A stretch of DNA of 64,000 bases from Paenalcaligenes hermetiae (GTDB lineage Bacteria > Pseudomonadota > Gammaproteobacteria > Burkholderiales > Burkholderiaceae_B), in NCBI RefSeq assembly GCF_039543645.1, contig NZ_BAABKD010000009.1, positions 186,001 through 250,000 on the forward strand, written 5' to 3'. A program made the position numbers and the translations under genes. Each line of letters starts with the position of its first letter. Within the stretch, counting starts at the first letter, position 1. Below, piece after piece: positions 53,256 to 62,106 of this stretch. Below the pieces are notes generated by a model, which saw only the letters and a list, made by a program, of their open reading frames with translations, was not told where the DNA came from and did not search any database.

Positions 53256-54470
53256 ATGCAGCATCTTCATACCCCGATCTACCCCCGTGGGCTTCCCGCC
53301 CTAGAGCCCGAGTTATTACCGCTTTTAGATCAGCATCAAGCTCAATTAAGCGCACTAATTCAAGCCCATCAGGGTTTTTTACCCTATGATCAATGGATGC
53401 AAGCAGCTCTATATGCCCCCCATTTTGGCTATTACACTGGTGGCAGCACAAAATTTCATACCGCTGGGGACTTCACTACAGCACCAGAAATCACCCCCCT
53501 ATTTGGGCAAACCCTAGCAAACCAAGTACAACAAATTCTACAACAATGTGCTGGGACAACAATTTTAGAGTTCGGGGCCGGATCCGGTGCGTTAGCGGAG
53601 TCCATACTGGTCAGCCTCAATCAATTGGGACTCCCTAACATACAGTACTGTATCTTAGAGCTATCTCCCACACTACGACAGCGCCAACAAGCCCGTCTTG
53701 CTCCATTTGCTAAGCAAGTCCAATGGTTGGAAACCTTACCGTCTGCTTTTACCGGTTGTGTTATCGCTAACGAGGTACTGGACGCCATGCCCATCCATTT
53801 GGTACAACGCGACCAAAATGGCACGATCCTAGAGCTAGGCGTTGGGCTCAACACAGATACATCTGCCTCTGCCCCGAGCCCTTTTGTTTTATTAGGTCGC
53901 CCAGCCTCAACCGAGTTGGCTCAGTTGGCACACTCTCGCCTACCTGATCTAGCTGGATACCGCTCTGAAATCAACTTACACGCTGAAAGCTGGATACAAG
54001 CCATGGGCCAATGGCTCAAAAAAGGTGCTGCTCTACTCATTGACTACGGCTTTAGTCAACGCGAGTACTACCACCCCCAACGCCATATGGGCACACTCAT
54101 GTGCCATTTCCGTCATTTTGCTCATGACGAGTCCTTAATCCTACCTGGCTTTCAAGATATTACCGCTCATGTGGATTTTACCGCGATAGCGGATGCCGCT
54201 ATCGCGGCGCAGTTAGATGTGCTTGGCTATGCCTCCCAAGCCCATTTCTTATTAAATAGCGGGCTACCACAACATTTAGAACAATTACAAACCCAACTCG
54301 ATATGCAGCAACCCGCCCATCTTCAAAGCTGGACCCAACAAGTCTCTGCCGTACAAAAACTACTCTCCGAAGCAGAAATGGGTGAACTCTTTAAGGTTAT
54401 GGCGATCGGCAAGCATATCGAGCCCCCTTTATTAGGTTTCACAGCTCGCGACCGTCGTGACTATCTCTAA
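53256..54470 (+). CDS. MidA/NDUFAF7-type SAM-dependent methyltransferase
   Basis: The 404-residue protein has the family pattern FLPYDQWMQAALYAPHFGYY near residue 50, GDFTTAPEITPLFGQTLANQ, the SAM loop ILEFGAGSGALAESIL and the marker EVLDAMPIHLV, with LIDYGFSQREYYHPQRHMGT. Mitochondrial NDUFAF7 methylates a complex I arginine; the bacterial role is not established. The frame is open from 53109, but those 49 residues lack family similarity, so I use ATG 53256, which lacks an obvious ribosome site. The start is therefore provisional. Confidence 0.85.
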   Translation: MQHLHTPIYPRGLPALEPELLPLLDQHQAQLSALIQAHQGFLPYDQWMQAALYAPHFGYYTGGSTKFHTAGDFTTAPEITPLFGQTLANQVQQILQQCAGTTILEFGAGSGALAESILVSLNQLGLPNIQYCILELSPTLRQRQQARLAPFAKQVQWLETLPSAFTGCVIANEVLDAMPIHLVQRDQNGTILELGVGLNTDTSASAPSPFVLLGRPASTELAQLAHSRLPDLAGYRSEINLHAESWIQAMGQWLKKGAALLIDYGFSQREYYHPQRHMGTLMCHFRHFAHDESLILPGFQDITAHVDFTAIADAAIAAQLDVLGYASQAHFLLNSGLPQHLEQLQTQLDMQQPAHLQSWTQQVSAVQKLLSEAEMGELFKVMAIGKHIEPPLLGFTARDRRDYL

Positions 54471-54481
54471 AGGCGCGACAC

Positions 54482-55402
54482 ATGAATACCGTTCCTACTC
54501 AATCTTTTGCCCGCCATATCGCAATTTTGATCTTATTATGTGTGGGCTGTAGTTTTGCCAGTGCGCATATTGCCGCACGTATTTCCTTTGACCATGGTAC
54601 AGGGCTACTAACGGCTGTGGTTTTTCGCTCGGGTATTAGCCTACTTTTACTCGCTCTGATTGCGCTTTGGCAAAAGCAAAGTCTGCGCATACGCTGGTCT
54701 ATTGCCCCATGGCAAATCCTATTAGGCTTACTGATTGCAATACAAAGTATTTGTATTTATTCCGCTGTCACCCGTATTCCTGTCGGCATTGCGCTATTAA
54801 CGGCTAATACCTTTCCTGCACAACTGGCTTTGCTTTCTTGGGCTTTAGGGGGGAAACCACCCAGCCGTAAAGCCAGTGTGCTCATGGGAATTATTCTCAT
54901 CGGCCTGCTTCTGGCGCTTGATATCCCAAGCCTAATCGAAGCCGGCACGGACCATCTTTATATTTGGCTCACCGGCATTGCTTTTGCGCTTACCGCCGCC
55001 TTTTCTTTTTCTATTGGTTTGTGGGTCACCGAAAACAAACTCAAGCACCTTAAAGGCAGCGCCCGTAGTTTTTACACCATGCTCACCGTATTAATCACCA
55101 CTTTTACGGCAGGACATCTAGGCGTAATGCCTGGCGGCCTTAGCTGGCCTGAAAGTGGTACTGGTTGGGGGACGTTGATCTTACTGAGTAGCTTATATGC
55201 GCTGGCTTTTATTACGCTTTTCATGCTGGCGCCCCGCCTAAACCTAGCTCAGAATGCGCCTGCGATGAATATCGAACCCGTGGCCTCATTAACCCTAGGT
55301 TGGATTATTTTGGGTCAGCAATTAAGTACCATGCAAATCATTGGGGGTGCCTTGGTGGTTTCTTGCATTGTGGCCTTTGCTTACGCTAAAGATGAGCGCT
55401 AA
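54482..55402 (+). CDS. EamA/DMT-family transporter
   Basis: The 306-residue membrane protein has ten helices as two EamA repeats (about residues 10-135 and 150-300): AHIAARISFDHGTGLLTAVVFRSG in the first and AQNAPAMNIEPVASLTLGWIILGQ in the second. EamA members export amino acids or metabolites or import unknown solutes; the substrate cannot be read. It starts 12 bases after midA, likely co-transcribed, and overlaps the convergent cca gene by 17 bases. Confidence 0.88.
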   Translation: MNTVPTQSFARHIAILILLCVGCSFASAHIAARISFDHGTGLLTAVVFRSGISLLLLALIALWQKQSLRIRWSIAPWQILLGLLIAIQSICIYSAVTRIPVGIALLTANTFPAQLALLSWALGGKPPSRKASVLMGIILIGLLLALDIPSLIEAGTDHLYIWLTGIAFALTAAFSFSIGLWVTENKLKHLKGSARSFYTMLTVLITTFTAGHLGVMPGGLSWPESGTGWGTLILLSSLYALAFITLFMLAPRLNLAQNAPAMNIEPVASLTLGWIILGQQLSTMQIIGGALVVSCIVAFAYAKDER

Positions 55403-56522
55403 TGGCAGCAAGGCGCGCCTGCCAGATAGCCTGGGGGATCGCCGCGCCCTGGCCCGCATAGTGCTTTGCAATCGCTCCGGCATCCACCGCACAAAAGGCG
55501 TGTGCCCACTGGCGCCACTGCTCAATGTCTAAGGGTATAGCGCAAGCAGCTGCTTGCAACACACTTTCAAAGCGCTCTGGGCGACGTAATACATCCATTT
55601 GCTGTAAAGCTTGAGCCACCTGCTCTGCACTCAGGTCTGACTGTAGCTGCTCAATAAACAACGGCACAAGTCGGACTAAATCCACATAGGCTGCAGGAGT
55701 GCGCAGCTGTTTAACCAATGCAAGGCGAGTAGGGCTTTGCCACAAGAGTAGTGCTAAGCGCTGTGCTGTAGTAAGCCCCTGCTGCACGGCTTGTGTCATC
55801 GCCTGCTCAATCTGCGTATTCACCACCAGCCCAGGCAAAATGCGCGTTAACGCCCCGCACTGTGCTAATACTGCCATCATACGCAAGGGCTGCTCAGTAG
55901 CCAATGCTTTATGCAGCTCTTGCCAGACCCGCTCAGGCACCAACGCATCAACCTCGCCATTTTCTACCAGCACCGTGGCAAACTGCATCGTGGTAGGCGC
56001 AATAGAAAAATCAGAAAAACGCGCTGCAAAACGCGCTAAACGCAACAACCGGACTGGATCCTCGATAAACGCATCGCCGACATGGCGTAATATACGTGCT
56101 TGTAAGTCCGCATACCCATGCAAAGGATCATGAAGCTGCCCCTGCGCGTCGACGGCCATCGCATTGATGGTAAGATCACGCCGTTGCAAATCGGCTTCCA
56201 GAGTCACGTCCACACCAGTATAAAACGTAAAGCCTTGATAACCACGCCCAGATTTACGCTCTGTCCGCGCTAAAGCGAACTCCTCTTTGGTACGAGGGTG
56301 AAGAAAAACAGGAAAATCCCCTCCCACTGGAATAAAGCCGCGTTGAGCAAGCTGCTCTGGTGTGGCACCCACAACGACCCAGTCTTTATCCCCTGCCTTC
56401 AACCCAAGCAATGCATCGCGTACCGCACCCCCTACCACATAGCAGTCTAACCCAGCTAACAACGGATCCTGTGGTCCAAATAAGGCTTGCAGCGCCTGCT
56501 GCTGCGTATCCGACAAGCGCAT
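55386..56522 (-). CDS. cca: CCA-adding tRNA nucleotidyltransferase without HD domain
   Basis: The 378-residue class II enzyme adds or repairs CCA at tRNA 3' ends. Motifs are VVGGAVRDALLGLKAGDKDWV (residues about 29-49), RRDLTINAMAVD and EDPVRLLRLARFAARF. E. coli and many betaproteobacterial Cca proteins are about 410 residues with a C-terminal HD phosphohydrolase domain. Here no HHPE or LHDLGK motif is visible and the C-terminus is about 35 residues shorter, so the protein appears to be a nucleotidyltransferase only. The ATG overlaps the slt stop by one base (TAATG). Confidence 0.9.
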   Translation of the reverse strand: MRLSDTQQQALQALFGPQDPLLAGLDCYVVGGAVRDALLGLKAGDKDWVVVGATPEQLAQRGFIPVGGDFPVFLHPRTKEEFALARTERKSGRGYQGFTFYTGVDVTLEADLQRRDLTINAMAVDAQGQLHDPLHGYADLQARILRHVGDAFIEDPVRLLRLARFAARFSDFSIAPTTMQFATVLVENGEVDALVPERVWQELHKALATEQPLRMMAVLAQCGALTRILPGLVVNTQIEQAMTQAVQQGLTTAQRLALLLWQSPTRLALVKQLRTPAAYVDLVRLVPLFIEQLQSDLSAEQVAQALQQMDVLRRPERFESVLQAAACAIPLDIEQWRQWAHAFCAVDAGAIAKHYAGQGAAIPQAIWQARLAAISAHL

Positions 56523-58615
56523 TAGGGTAGCTCCGTTTTTGCTCTTGCCTGCGGCGCAATCGTACCAAGCCGCTGCTTTAATGATTGCGGTTGACCGCTA
56601 AACACCATGGAATAGTAAGTGGCATTAGACAGTACATTTTTTACATATAAGCGGGTTTCTGTAAACGGTATGGTTTCAGCAAATATCGCCCCCTCTACAG
56701 GGCCTTGTAAACGTGAGCGCCAATTAATGGGACGCCCAGGTCCCGCGTTATAACCAGCCGAAGCCAATACCTCGGAACCATTTAACTGCTGTAATACCAT
56801 ATTTAAATAGTTTGTCCCCAAGACTGTGTTGACCTCAAAGTCATTGACCATGGCGGGCTTAAAGGTTTTCATACCAATTTTATTGGCAGTCCATTTGGCT
56901 GTTGCTGGCATAAGCTGCATCAAACCCGATGCCCCCACGCCAGAGCGGGCATCCGTCATAAAGCGCGACTCTTGCCGGATTAAGCCATATACCCAAGCGG
57001 GATCCAAGCCAATTAAACGTGCTTTTTCTGTAACTTTACCCTCAAATGGCGCAACAAAACGTTGGCTAAAATCAATTTCCTGTTTGGTCAGCAATGAGGT
57101 GTTTACGACCCGATCATAAACCTGATGGTGACGTGCTAGCTCTGCAGCGGCGCGTAACTGTCTATCGCTCATTCCTCGGATCCCATACCCCCACTCTGCA
57201 GTCGCTTCTGGGCGCCAACCCAGTTTAAATAACTCTAGCGCACGTAATAACGCTGGACGAGTCTGCACATCTTGCATATCGGCAGCAGTCACAGCAGGAG
57301 GAGCAGGCGGCAACGGAATAGCTCGCCCGAGCTCTTCATTAGCTAGCTGGCCATAAAAACCCAAGTCATCCGTAATCGACATAAAGGCTGCTTGCGCCTC
57401 GGTGCCTTTGCCTTGTGCTGCCAAAGCACGACCACGCCAATACACCCACACCGGCTCTGATGCCTGTCGAGCCGACATTTTTGCTATCGCTTGCTCTACC
57501 CGCACCCAGTCAATTGGATACTGCCGAAGCTCAGCCCGCACTTCCCAGGCATGGTTATAATCCGTTTTTGGGCTTTTCCCTGATTTTCTATACCAACGCG
57601 CAGCATCGTTTTCCACCCGCAAGGCCGGCACTAACCCAAACTGCCCCCACACCCAATCTATATTTTCTTGCGGCAGTTTGCTTTGCCACTTTTGTTCAAT
57701 ATATTGAGCCTGCGTGGCTCGATTTGCTTCACGAGCTAAGCGTGATAAAGCCAATGTGACAAGCTCCTGATCGGCTTGCCCTTGTACCGTGGTTTTCTTA
57801 TCTAGCCATTGACGAGGCGTTTTCATCAAGGCAGTGTAATCCTGCATTTGTTTACCATCAAAAATAATGGCGGCAAAACGACGCGCATCGTTTGTTTTGC
57901 CCTGTTCTAAAGCGGCGCGCATTAAATCACGCACAGCCTGAAAGCCCACCACCTTATCGGACCATAGTTGGTCTAATAACGACCAGCAAGTCGCCCCAGG
58001 CCGAAACGAACGCAACAAAGCCTCTGTGTCTAAACGCTGCCCCTGCATATGTAAACCATAGGCCACCGCACAACGTACCTGTGTATTACCTAAGTCTGCT
58101 GGATTTAGCTGATTGATCAAAGCAAAATCACCGGCTCGCACCGCCGCAATGGCCCAATCCCCTTTTAAGCGTTGGGCTAAGTATTCATCATCATACTCAC
58201 GTAAAAACTGCCACAACTGATCTGAAGGCACAGGACGTGTTGTATCGTAGAGCTGTTGACGCAAATGCCAATAGGCAGGATAAGCACCCAGCACCGGATC
58301 GGCTTTTGCCGGCTGGACCAACGCCTCTAACTGTTTCCAGTTTTTGGCTTGTACTGCCTCTCGAGCCTGTAAAACAGCTTGACGCGCTTGCGCTGGGACA
58401 GGCGGTAAGCCTTGCCAACGCATGGCGGGGGGTGGTGCTGCTTTTTGGCTAACTACTGTCTGGGTTTGGACTTGTGCATTCGAATCAGAGGGCGCATTAG
58501 CTCCAGCGCAGCCAACTAATAGCAAGCTGCCTACCCAAAGCGCCACTTGTGAAGAAAAACGTTGTCCAGACCAAAACCTGCCTGAAACCTGTTTTTTCTG
58601 ATACCGTAATTGCAT
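56522..58615 (-). CDS. slt: Soluble-type lytic murein transglycosylase (Slt70-like), possibly lipoprotein
   Basis: The 697-residue enzyme cleaves peptidoglycan glycan strands to anhydromuropeptides. A long alpha-helical superhelix precedes the C-terminal SLT domain: the catalytic Glu is in GLIRQESRFMTDARSGVGAS, then GLMQLMPATAKW, NYLNMVLQQLNGSEVLASAG and YNAGPGRP. A lipobox-like LLLVGCAGA near residue 35 suggests membrane anchoring, unlike soluble E. coli Slt70. The ATG at 58621 is two codons earlier and equally possible. It feeds muropeptides to AmpD recycling, though ampD lies at the other end of the window. Confidence 0.92.
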   Translation of the reverse strand: MQLRYQKKQVSGRFWSGQRFSSQVALWVGSLLLVGCAGANAPSDSNAQVQTQTVVSQKAAPPPAMRWQGLPPVPAQARQAVLQAREAVQAKNWKQLEALVQPAKADPVLGAYPAYWHLRQQLYDTTRPVPSDQLWQFLREYDDEYLAQRLKGDWAIAAVRAGDFALINQLNPADLGNTQVRCAVAYGLHMQGQRLDTEALLRSFRPGATCWSLLDQLWSDKVVGFQAVRDLMRAALEQGKTNDARRFAAIIFDGKQMQDYTALMKTPRQWLDKKTTVQGQADQELVTLALSRLAREANRATQAQYIEQKWQSKLPQENIDWVWGQFGLVPALRVENDAARWYRKSGKSPKTDYNHAWEVRAELRQYPIDWVRVEQAIAKMSARQASEPVWVYWRGRALAAQGKGTEAQAAFMSITDDLGFYGQLANEELGRAIPLPPAPPAVTAADMQDVQTRPALLRALELFKLGWRPEATAEWGYGIRGMSDRQLRAAAELARHHQVYDRVVNTSLLTKQEIDFSQRFVAPFEGKVTEKARLIGLDPAWVYGLIRQESRFMTDARSGVGASGLMQLMPATAKWTANKIGMKTFKPAMVNDFEVNTVLGTNYLNMVLQQLNGSEVLASAGYNAGPGRPINWRSRLQGPVEGAIFAETIPFTETRLYVKNVLSNATYYSMVFSGQPQSLKQRLGTIAPQARAKTELP

Positions 58616-58647
58616 TACCATGTATTCGCCCTTTTAAAGAAAAGCTT

Positions 58648-59268
58648 ATGTCTCTAAACCCAACTGATTTACGTCAAACCCTACTGCGCTTACGCGCCCA
58701 ACAAGACCCAGCCGACTGCCGACGCGGTGCCCTATTGATGCGCGGCCGTTTATTTACGTGGTTAAATAGCTATAAAAAGCAATGGTCTCACCCAGATCGG
58801 CCTATACATATTGCTGCGTTTTGGGCATTAGCTCAAGAACCTGATCTACAGCCGCTTTTACAGCAATGGGCGGATGATAAGCAGTTACGTCTTAGCCTAC
58901 CCTGTATAGTTGCAGAGAACGCCCCACTGGTATTTAAGCCTTGGCAGCCTACCACCCCCATGAAAAGCGCGCTGTTTGGCGTTCAAGAACCCGATACACT
59001 GGAGATTGCCCCCCATCCGGATATTATTCTTGTGCCCACGCTGGGCTTTAGTCGTCAAGGCGACCGCTTAGGTTATGGTAAAGGCTACTATGATCGCACT
59101 TTAGCACAGCTCCAAGCCCAATCCCACCCTTTTATTAGTATTGGAATAGCATGGGCTGTGGGCGATTTATCGTCTTATTCTTATCACCCTCAAGCCCATG
59201 ATGTGCCACTTGATGCCGTATTAACTGACAAAGGCTGGGCGGTACCTGCCCCGACCTTTACAAGCTAA
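58648..59268 (+). CDS. 5-formyltetrahydrofolate cyclo-ligase
   Basis: The 206-residue enzyme converts 5-formyl-THF to 5,10-methenyl-THF with ATP. The family signature is VPTLGFSRQGDRLGYGKGYYD at about 142-162, with ADWDVPL-type C-terminal HDVPLDAVLTD. The frame is open from 58549, but those residues come from the opposite slt gene; ATG 58648 is the real start. The gene converges on metF, overlapping by 11 bases, and both act on one-carbon folates. Confidence 0.92.
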   Translation: MSLNPTDLRQTLLRLRAQQDPADCRRGALLMRGRLFTWLNSYKKQWSHPDRPIHIAAFWALAQEPDLQPLLQQWADDKQLRLSLPCIVAENAPLVFKPWQPTTPMKSALFGVQEPDTLEIAPHPDIILVPTLGFSRQGDRLGYGKGYYDRTLAQLQAQSHPFISIGIAWAVGDLSSYSYHPQAHDVPLDAVLTDKGWAVPAPTFTS

Positions 59269-60094
59269 GACGATTAACAATATTCATGGTGGCTTCCGCG
59301 CCGTTTAGCGTGTAAAAGTGCAAGCCCGGCGCGCCACCATCAATTAAGTCTTGTGCCAATTGGCTGACCACATCTAAACCAAACGCCCGGATAGAGGCAC
59401 GATCGTCACCAAAATCCGCTAAGCGTAAGCGAATCCACCGAGGAATTTCCGCCCCACACATATTTGAAAAACGTAACAACTGTGAGGAATTAGTAATAGG
59501 CATAATGCCAGGGATGATAGGAATCGTGACACCAGCTTTTTGTACTCGCTCCACAAAATCAAAGTAAGCACCAGCGCTATAAAAATACTGCGTAATCGCT
59601 GCGTCTGCTCCTTGGTTAACCTTATGGACAAAATGACGCACATCCTCATCAAAAGAAAGGGCCTGTGGGTGCATTTCTGGATAAGCGGCTACCTCGATAT
59701 GAAAAGCGTCCCCACTGTGTTCGCGAATAAATGCCACCAGATCGCTGGCATAACGCAACTCGCCCACAACCCCTCCCATACCGGAAGGTAAATCCCCGCG
59801 CAATGCCACTAATCGCTTCACGCCTTTTTGTTGATAATAATCCAAAATCTCAGCAATATCGGCTTTGCTTGCGCCAATACAAGATAAATGCGGCGCCACA
59901 TCAAAACCCAAGTTTTGTAAAAGCTGCACCGCATCCGCTGTACCCGAGCGGGTGGAGCCTCCTGCCCCAAATGTCACACTCACGTAACTAAGGTTTAACC
60001 CCATTAAGGATTTCGCTGAACGCACAAGTTTTTCCTGTGCGGCAATATCGCGCGGAGGGAAAAACTCCGCGCTAAGAATCGCTTTAGCACTCAT
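59258..60094 (-). CDS. metF: Methylenetetrahydrofolate reductase MetF
   Basis: The 278-residue flavoprotein reduces 5,10-methylene-THF to 5-methyl-THF for methionine synthesis. Visible are AEFFPPRD at the start, VSVTFGAGGSTR, LVALRGDLPSG, VAAYPEMHPQALSFD, DAAITQYFYS and PIIPGIMPIT. It follows the holin-like gene and ahcY on the same strand, the usual betaproteobacterial order ahcY-holin-metF, placing homocysteine recycling and methyl supply together. A terminator after ahcY may make its supply partly independent. Confidence 0.96.
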   Translation of the reverse strand: MSAKAILSAEFFPPRDIAAQEKLVRSAKSLMGLNLSYVSVTFGAGGSTRSGTADAVQLLQNLGFDVAPHLSCIGASKADIAEILDYYQQKGVKRLVALRGDLPSGMGGVVGELRYASDLVAFIREHSGDAFHIEVAAYPEMHPQALSFDEDVRHFVHKVNQGADAAITQYFYSAGAYFDFVERVQKAGVTIPIIPGIMPITNSSQLLRFSNMCGAEIPRWIRLRLADFGDDRASIRAFGLDVVSQLAQDLIDGGAPGLHFYTLNGAEATMNIVNRLSL

Positions 60095-60105
60095 TTATTT
60101 TTAAA

Positions 60106-60441
60106 TTATGGAATAAGTTTAGACAATAAGCTGGTAGCGATACTGTACACAATCGCCCCAATAAACGCCCACCAGAAGCCTGTTACCGTAAATCCTTTGA
60201 GGATAGAGCCGGCCAGCCAGAATAACAGAGCGTTAATAACCAATAGGAATAAGCCCAATGTCACAATCGTGAGTGGCAGTGTTAATACTTGTAGCACTGG
60301 CTTTAGCAGCATGTTTAACAGCCCTAGAACAACGGCTGCTATCAGTGCTGAACCAAAACTAGCCACCTGAATACCGGGTAATAAGTAGGCTACGATCAAT
60401 AAGGCTACGGCGTTTAAAATCCATACGAGTAATAAAGTCAT
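60106..60441 (-). CDS. Phage holin 4_2 / YvlD-family membrane protein
   Basis: The 111-residue protein has four membrane helices: LLVWILNAVALLIVAYLLPGI, FGSALIAAVVLGLLNMLLKPVL, TIVTLGLFLLVINALLFWLAG and FTVTGFWWAFIGAIVYSIATS. NMLLKPVLQVLTLPLTIVTLG is the family signature. It is named after phage holins but here is a chromosomal gene conserved between ahcY and metF in many betaproteobacteria; its function is unknown. It lies 11 bases upstream of metF. Confidence 0.88.
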   Translation of the reverse strand: MTLLLVWILNAVALLIVAYLLPGIQVASFGSALIAAVVLGLLNMLLKPVLQVLTLPLTIVTLGLFLLVINALLFWLAGSILKGFTVTGFWWAFIGAIVYSIATSLLSKLIP

Positions 60442-60458
60442 CTTCCACGCTCCGTTAT

Positions 60459-60486
60459 AAAAAGGGCATCTACCTTGCAGATGCCC
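60459..60486 (-). terminator. Terminator after ahcY, before the holin-like gene
   Basis: On the minus strand GGGCATCT-GCAAGGT-AGATGCCC followed by TTTTT forms a perfect 8-bp stem 9 bases after the ahcY stop. It separates ahcY from the holin/metF genes, either fully or as an attenuator. Confidence 0.85.
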
Positions 60487-60494
60487 AAAAAAAA

Positions 60495-61895
60495 TTAATA
60501 ACGATAATGATCGACCTTGTACGGCCCCTCTACGGGAACGTTAATGTATTTAGCTTGTTCTTCTGTTAGCGTGGTTAAATTCACACCAAGCTTAGCTAAA
60601 TGCAGGCGAGCGACCTTTTCGTCCAAGTGCTTAGGCAATACGTATACCTTACCACTTTCGTAACGCTCACCGTGATTGAAAAGTTCAATTTGTGCAATAG
60701 TTTGGTTCGTAAACGACGCCGACATCACAAAAGAGGGGTGACCCGTCGCACACCCTAGGTTGACAAGACGCCCTTGAGCTAACAAGATGATACGCTTACC
60801 ATCAGGGAAAATTACGTGGTCCACCTGAGGTTTGATTTCCTCCCACTCCAGATCCGCCAACGAGGCCACGTCAATCTCATTATCAAAGTGACCAATATTA
60901 CATACAATGGCTTGGTCCTTCATGCGCTCCATATGCTCGCGTGTGATCACATGGTAGTTACCTGTGGCCGTCACAAAAATATCCGCCTTATCTGCTGCTT
61001 CTTCCATGGTAACGACACGATAGCCTTCCATCGACGCCTGCAAGGCACAAATGGGGTCGATTTCAGTAACCCAAACCTGAGCGCGTAGCGCTTGCAAAGC
61101 TTGCGCACAACCTTTACCCACATCCCCAAAACCACATACTACGGCGATTTTGCCAGCCACCATAACATCAGTGGCACGCTTAATCCCATCGACCAAGGAT
61201 TCACGGCAGCCATACAAATTATCAAATTTAGACTTAGTCACCGAGTCATTGACGTTGATAGCAGGAAAGGCTAGCTCACCTTGTTTAGACATCTGATATA
61301 AACGCTGTACTCCCGTGGTGGTTTCTTCGGTAACGCCTTTAATCTGCGCCAAACGTGTGGAGTACCAGGTTGGATCCTGCTGCAAGCGTGCCCGGATACT
61401 AGCGAACATGACTTTTTCTTCGGAGCTACCTGGATGATCCAAAACGGATAGGTCTTTTTCTGCTTTTGCCCCCAGATGCAAGAGCAGTGTGGCGTCGCCC
61501 CCATCATCAAGAATCATATTGGCTTGTTCACCCGGCCAATTAAAGATCTCATGGCAATATTCCCAGTACTGCTCAAGGCTTTCACCTTTAATGGCAAACA
61601 CGGGAATCTGGTTAGCCGCCATCGCTGCCGCCGCATGATCCTGAGTGGAGTAAATATTGCAAGATGCCCAACGAACCTCGGCGCCTAATGCCACTAAAGT
61701 TTCAATCAACACAGCGGTTTGAATTGTCATATGCAGGCTACCCGCAATGCGCGCGCCCTTTAGAGGCTGAGCGTCAGCGTACTCTTCACGCGTAGCCATT
61801 AGGCCTGGCATTTCAGTTTCAGCAATGGCGATCTCACGACGACCCCATTCGGCCAAACCAATATCGGCAATCTTGTAATCAGAAAAGGTAGACAT
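60495..61895 (-). CDS. ahcY: Adenosylhomocysteinase AhcY
   Basis: The 466-residue NAD enzyme splits S-adenosylhomocysteine into adenosine and homocysteine. MSTFSDYKIADIGLAEWGRR is the standard start, preceded by AGGAGC; a longer frame to 61958 runs through the leader. LKGARIAGSLHMTIQTAVLI, DDGGDATLLLHLG, the NAD motif CGFGDVGKGCAQAL and C-terminal KVYVLPKHLDEKVARLHL and EGPYKVDHYRY are typical. An SAH riboswitch and a terminator in its leader control it. It is followed by a terminator and holin/metF. Confidence 0.98.
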   Translation of the reverse strand: MSTFSDYKIADIGLAEWGRREIAIAETEMPGLMATREEYADAQPLKGARIAGSLHMTIQTAVLIETLVALGAEVRWASCNIYSTQDHAAAAMAANQIPVFAIKGESLEQYWEYCHEIFNWPGEQANMILDDGGDATLLLHLGAKAEKDLSVLDHPGSSEEKVMFASIRARLQQDPTWYSTRLAQIKGVTEETTTGVQRLYQMSKQGELAFPAINVNDSVTKSKFDNLYGCRESLVDGIKRATDVMVAGKIAVVCGFGDVGKGCAQALQALRAQVWVTEIDPICALQASMEGYRVVTMEEAADKADIFVTATGNYHVITREHMERMKDQAIVCNIGHFDNEIDVASLADLEWEEIKPQVDHVIFPDGKRIILLAQGRLVNLGCATGHPSFVMSASFTNQTIAQIELFNHGERYESGKVYVLPKHLDEKVARLHLAKLGVNLTTLTEEQAKYINVPVEGPYKVDHYRY

Positions 61896-61899
61896 AAAA

Positions 61900-61930
61900 G
61901 CTCCTGTGATGCGGTGATCAGAACAGGAGC
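61900..61930 (-). promoter_or_regulatory. Hairpin covering the ahcY ribosome-binding site
   Basis: GCTCCTGT (61930-61923) can pair with ACAGGAGC (61907-61900), an 8-bp stem whose 3' arm contains the AGGAG of ahcY. When formed it would hide the ribosome site. The TCTGATCAC in its loop is complementary to GTGATCAGA in the upstream terminator loop, so alternative pairings exist. Confidence 0.55.
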
Positions 61931-61973
61931 AAAAAAATAGCTCACCTACTCTGATCACAGAATTAAGGTGAGC
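61931..61973 (-). terminator. Conditional terminator in the ahcY leader
   Basis: On the minus strand GCTCACC (61973-61967) pairs with GGTGAGC (61946-61940), followed by TATTTTTTT. The 5' arm overlaps the riboswitch pseudoknot strand ACGCTC (61975-61970), so ligand-bound aptamer and terminator exclude each other, which predicts transcription on when SAH is bound. Confidence 0.7.
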
Positions 61974-62048
61974 GTCGTTAAAACGATATCTGTTTTACTT
62001 CACAAACCTGAGCCTGGCCAATAACGGTCGCAACGCTCCTCAGGTTTG
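61965..62048 (-). ncRNA. SAH riboswitch upstream of ahcY
   Basis: The minus strand carries the SAH-riboswitch layout. P1 pairs AAACCTGAG with CTCAGGTTT (9 bp). Inside lie GAGGAGCGTTGCGACC and GGCCAGGCTC, the conserved core. After P1, TGTGAAG and AACGACGCTCACC provide the P4 pseudoknot strand: ACGCTC pairs with GAGCGT of the core. SAH riboswitches turn on ahcY when S-adenosylhomocysteine builds up. The match covers every conserved block that I can recall, and its location 70 bases before ahcY is canonical. Confidence 0.93.
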
Positions 62049-62106
62049 GGGGTGGCAGCAAGCCCTATACGGCGGATTTTACCATCCGCCACCATAGAAA
62101 GTGAAA

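Noticed and set aside
60106..60441. Prophage remnant indicated by the holin-like gene
   Set aside because: It belongs to a family conserved between ahcY and metF in betaproteobacteria and no phage gene is nearby.
62071..62090. GGCGGAT/ATCCGCC hairpin after metK as a terminator
   Set aside because: On the metK strand it is followed by GTATAGGG with no T-run, so termination is not supported. It may be a processing or linker stem before the riboswitch.
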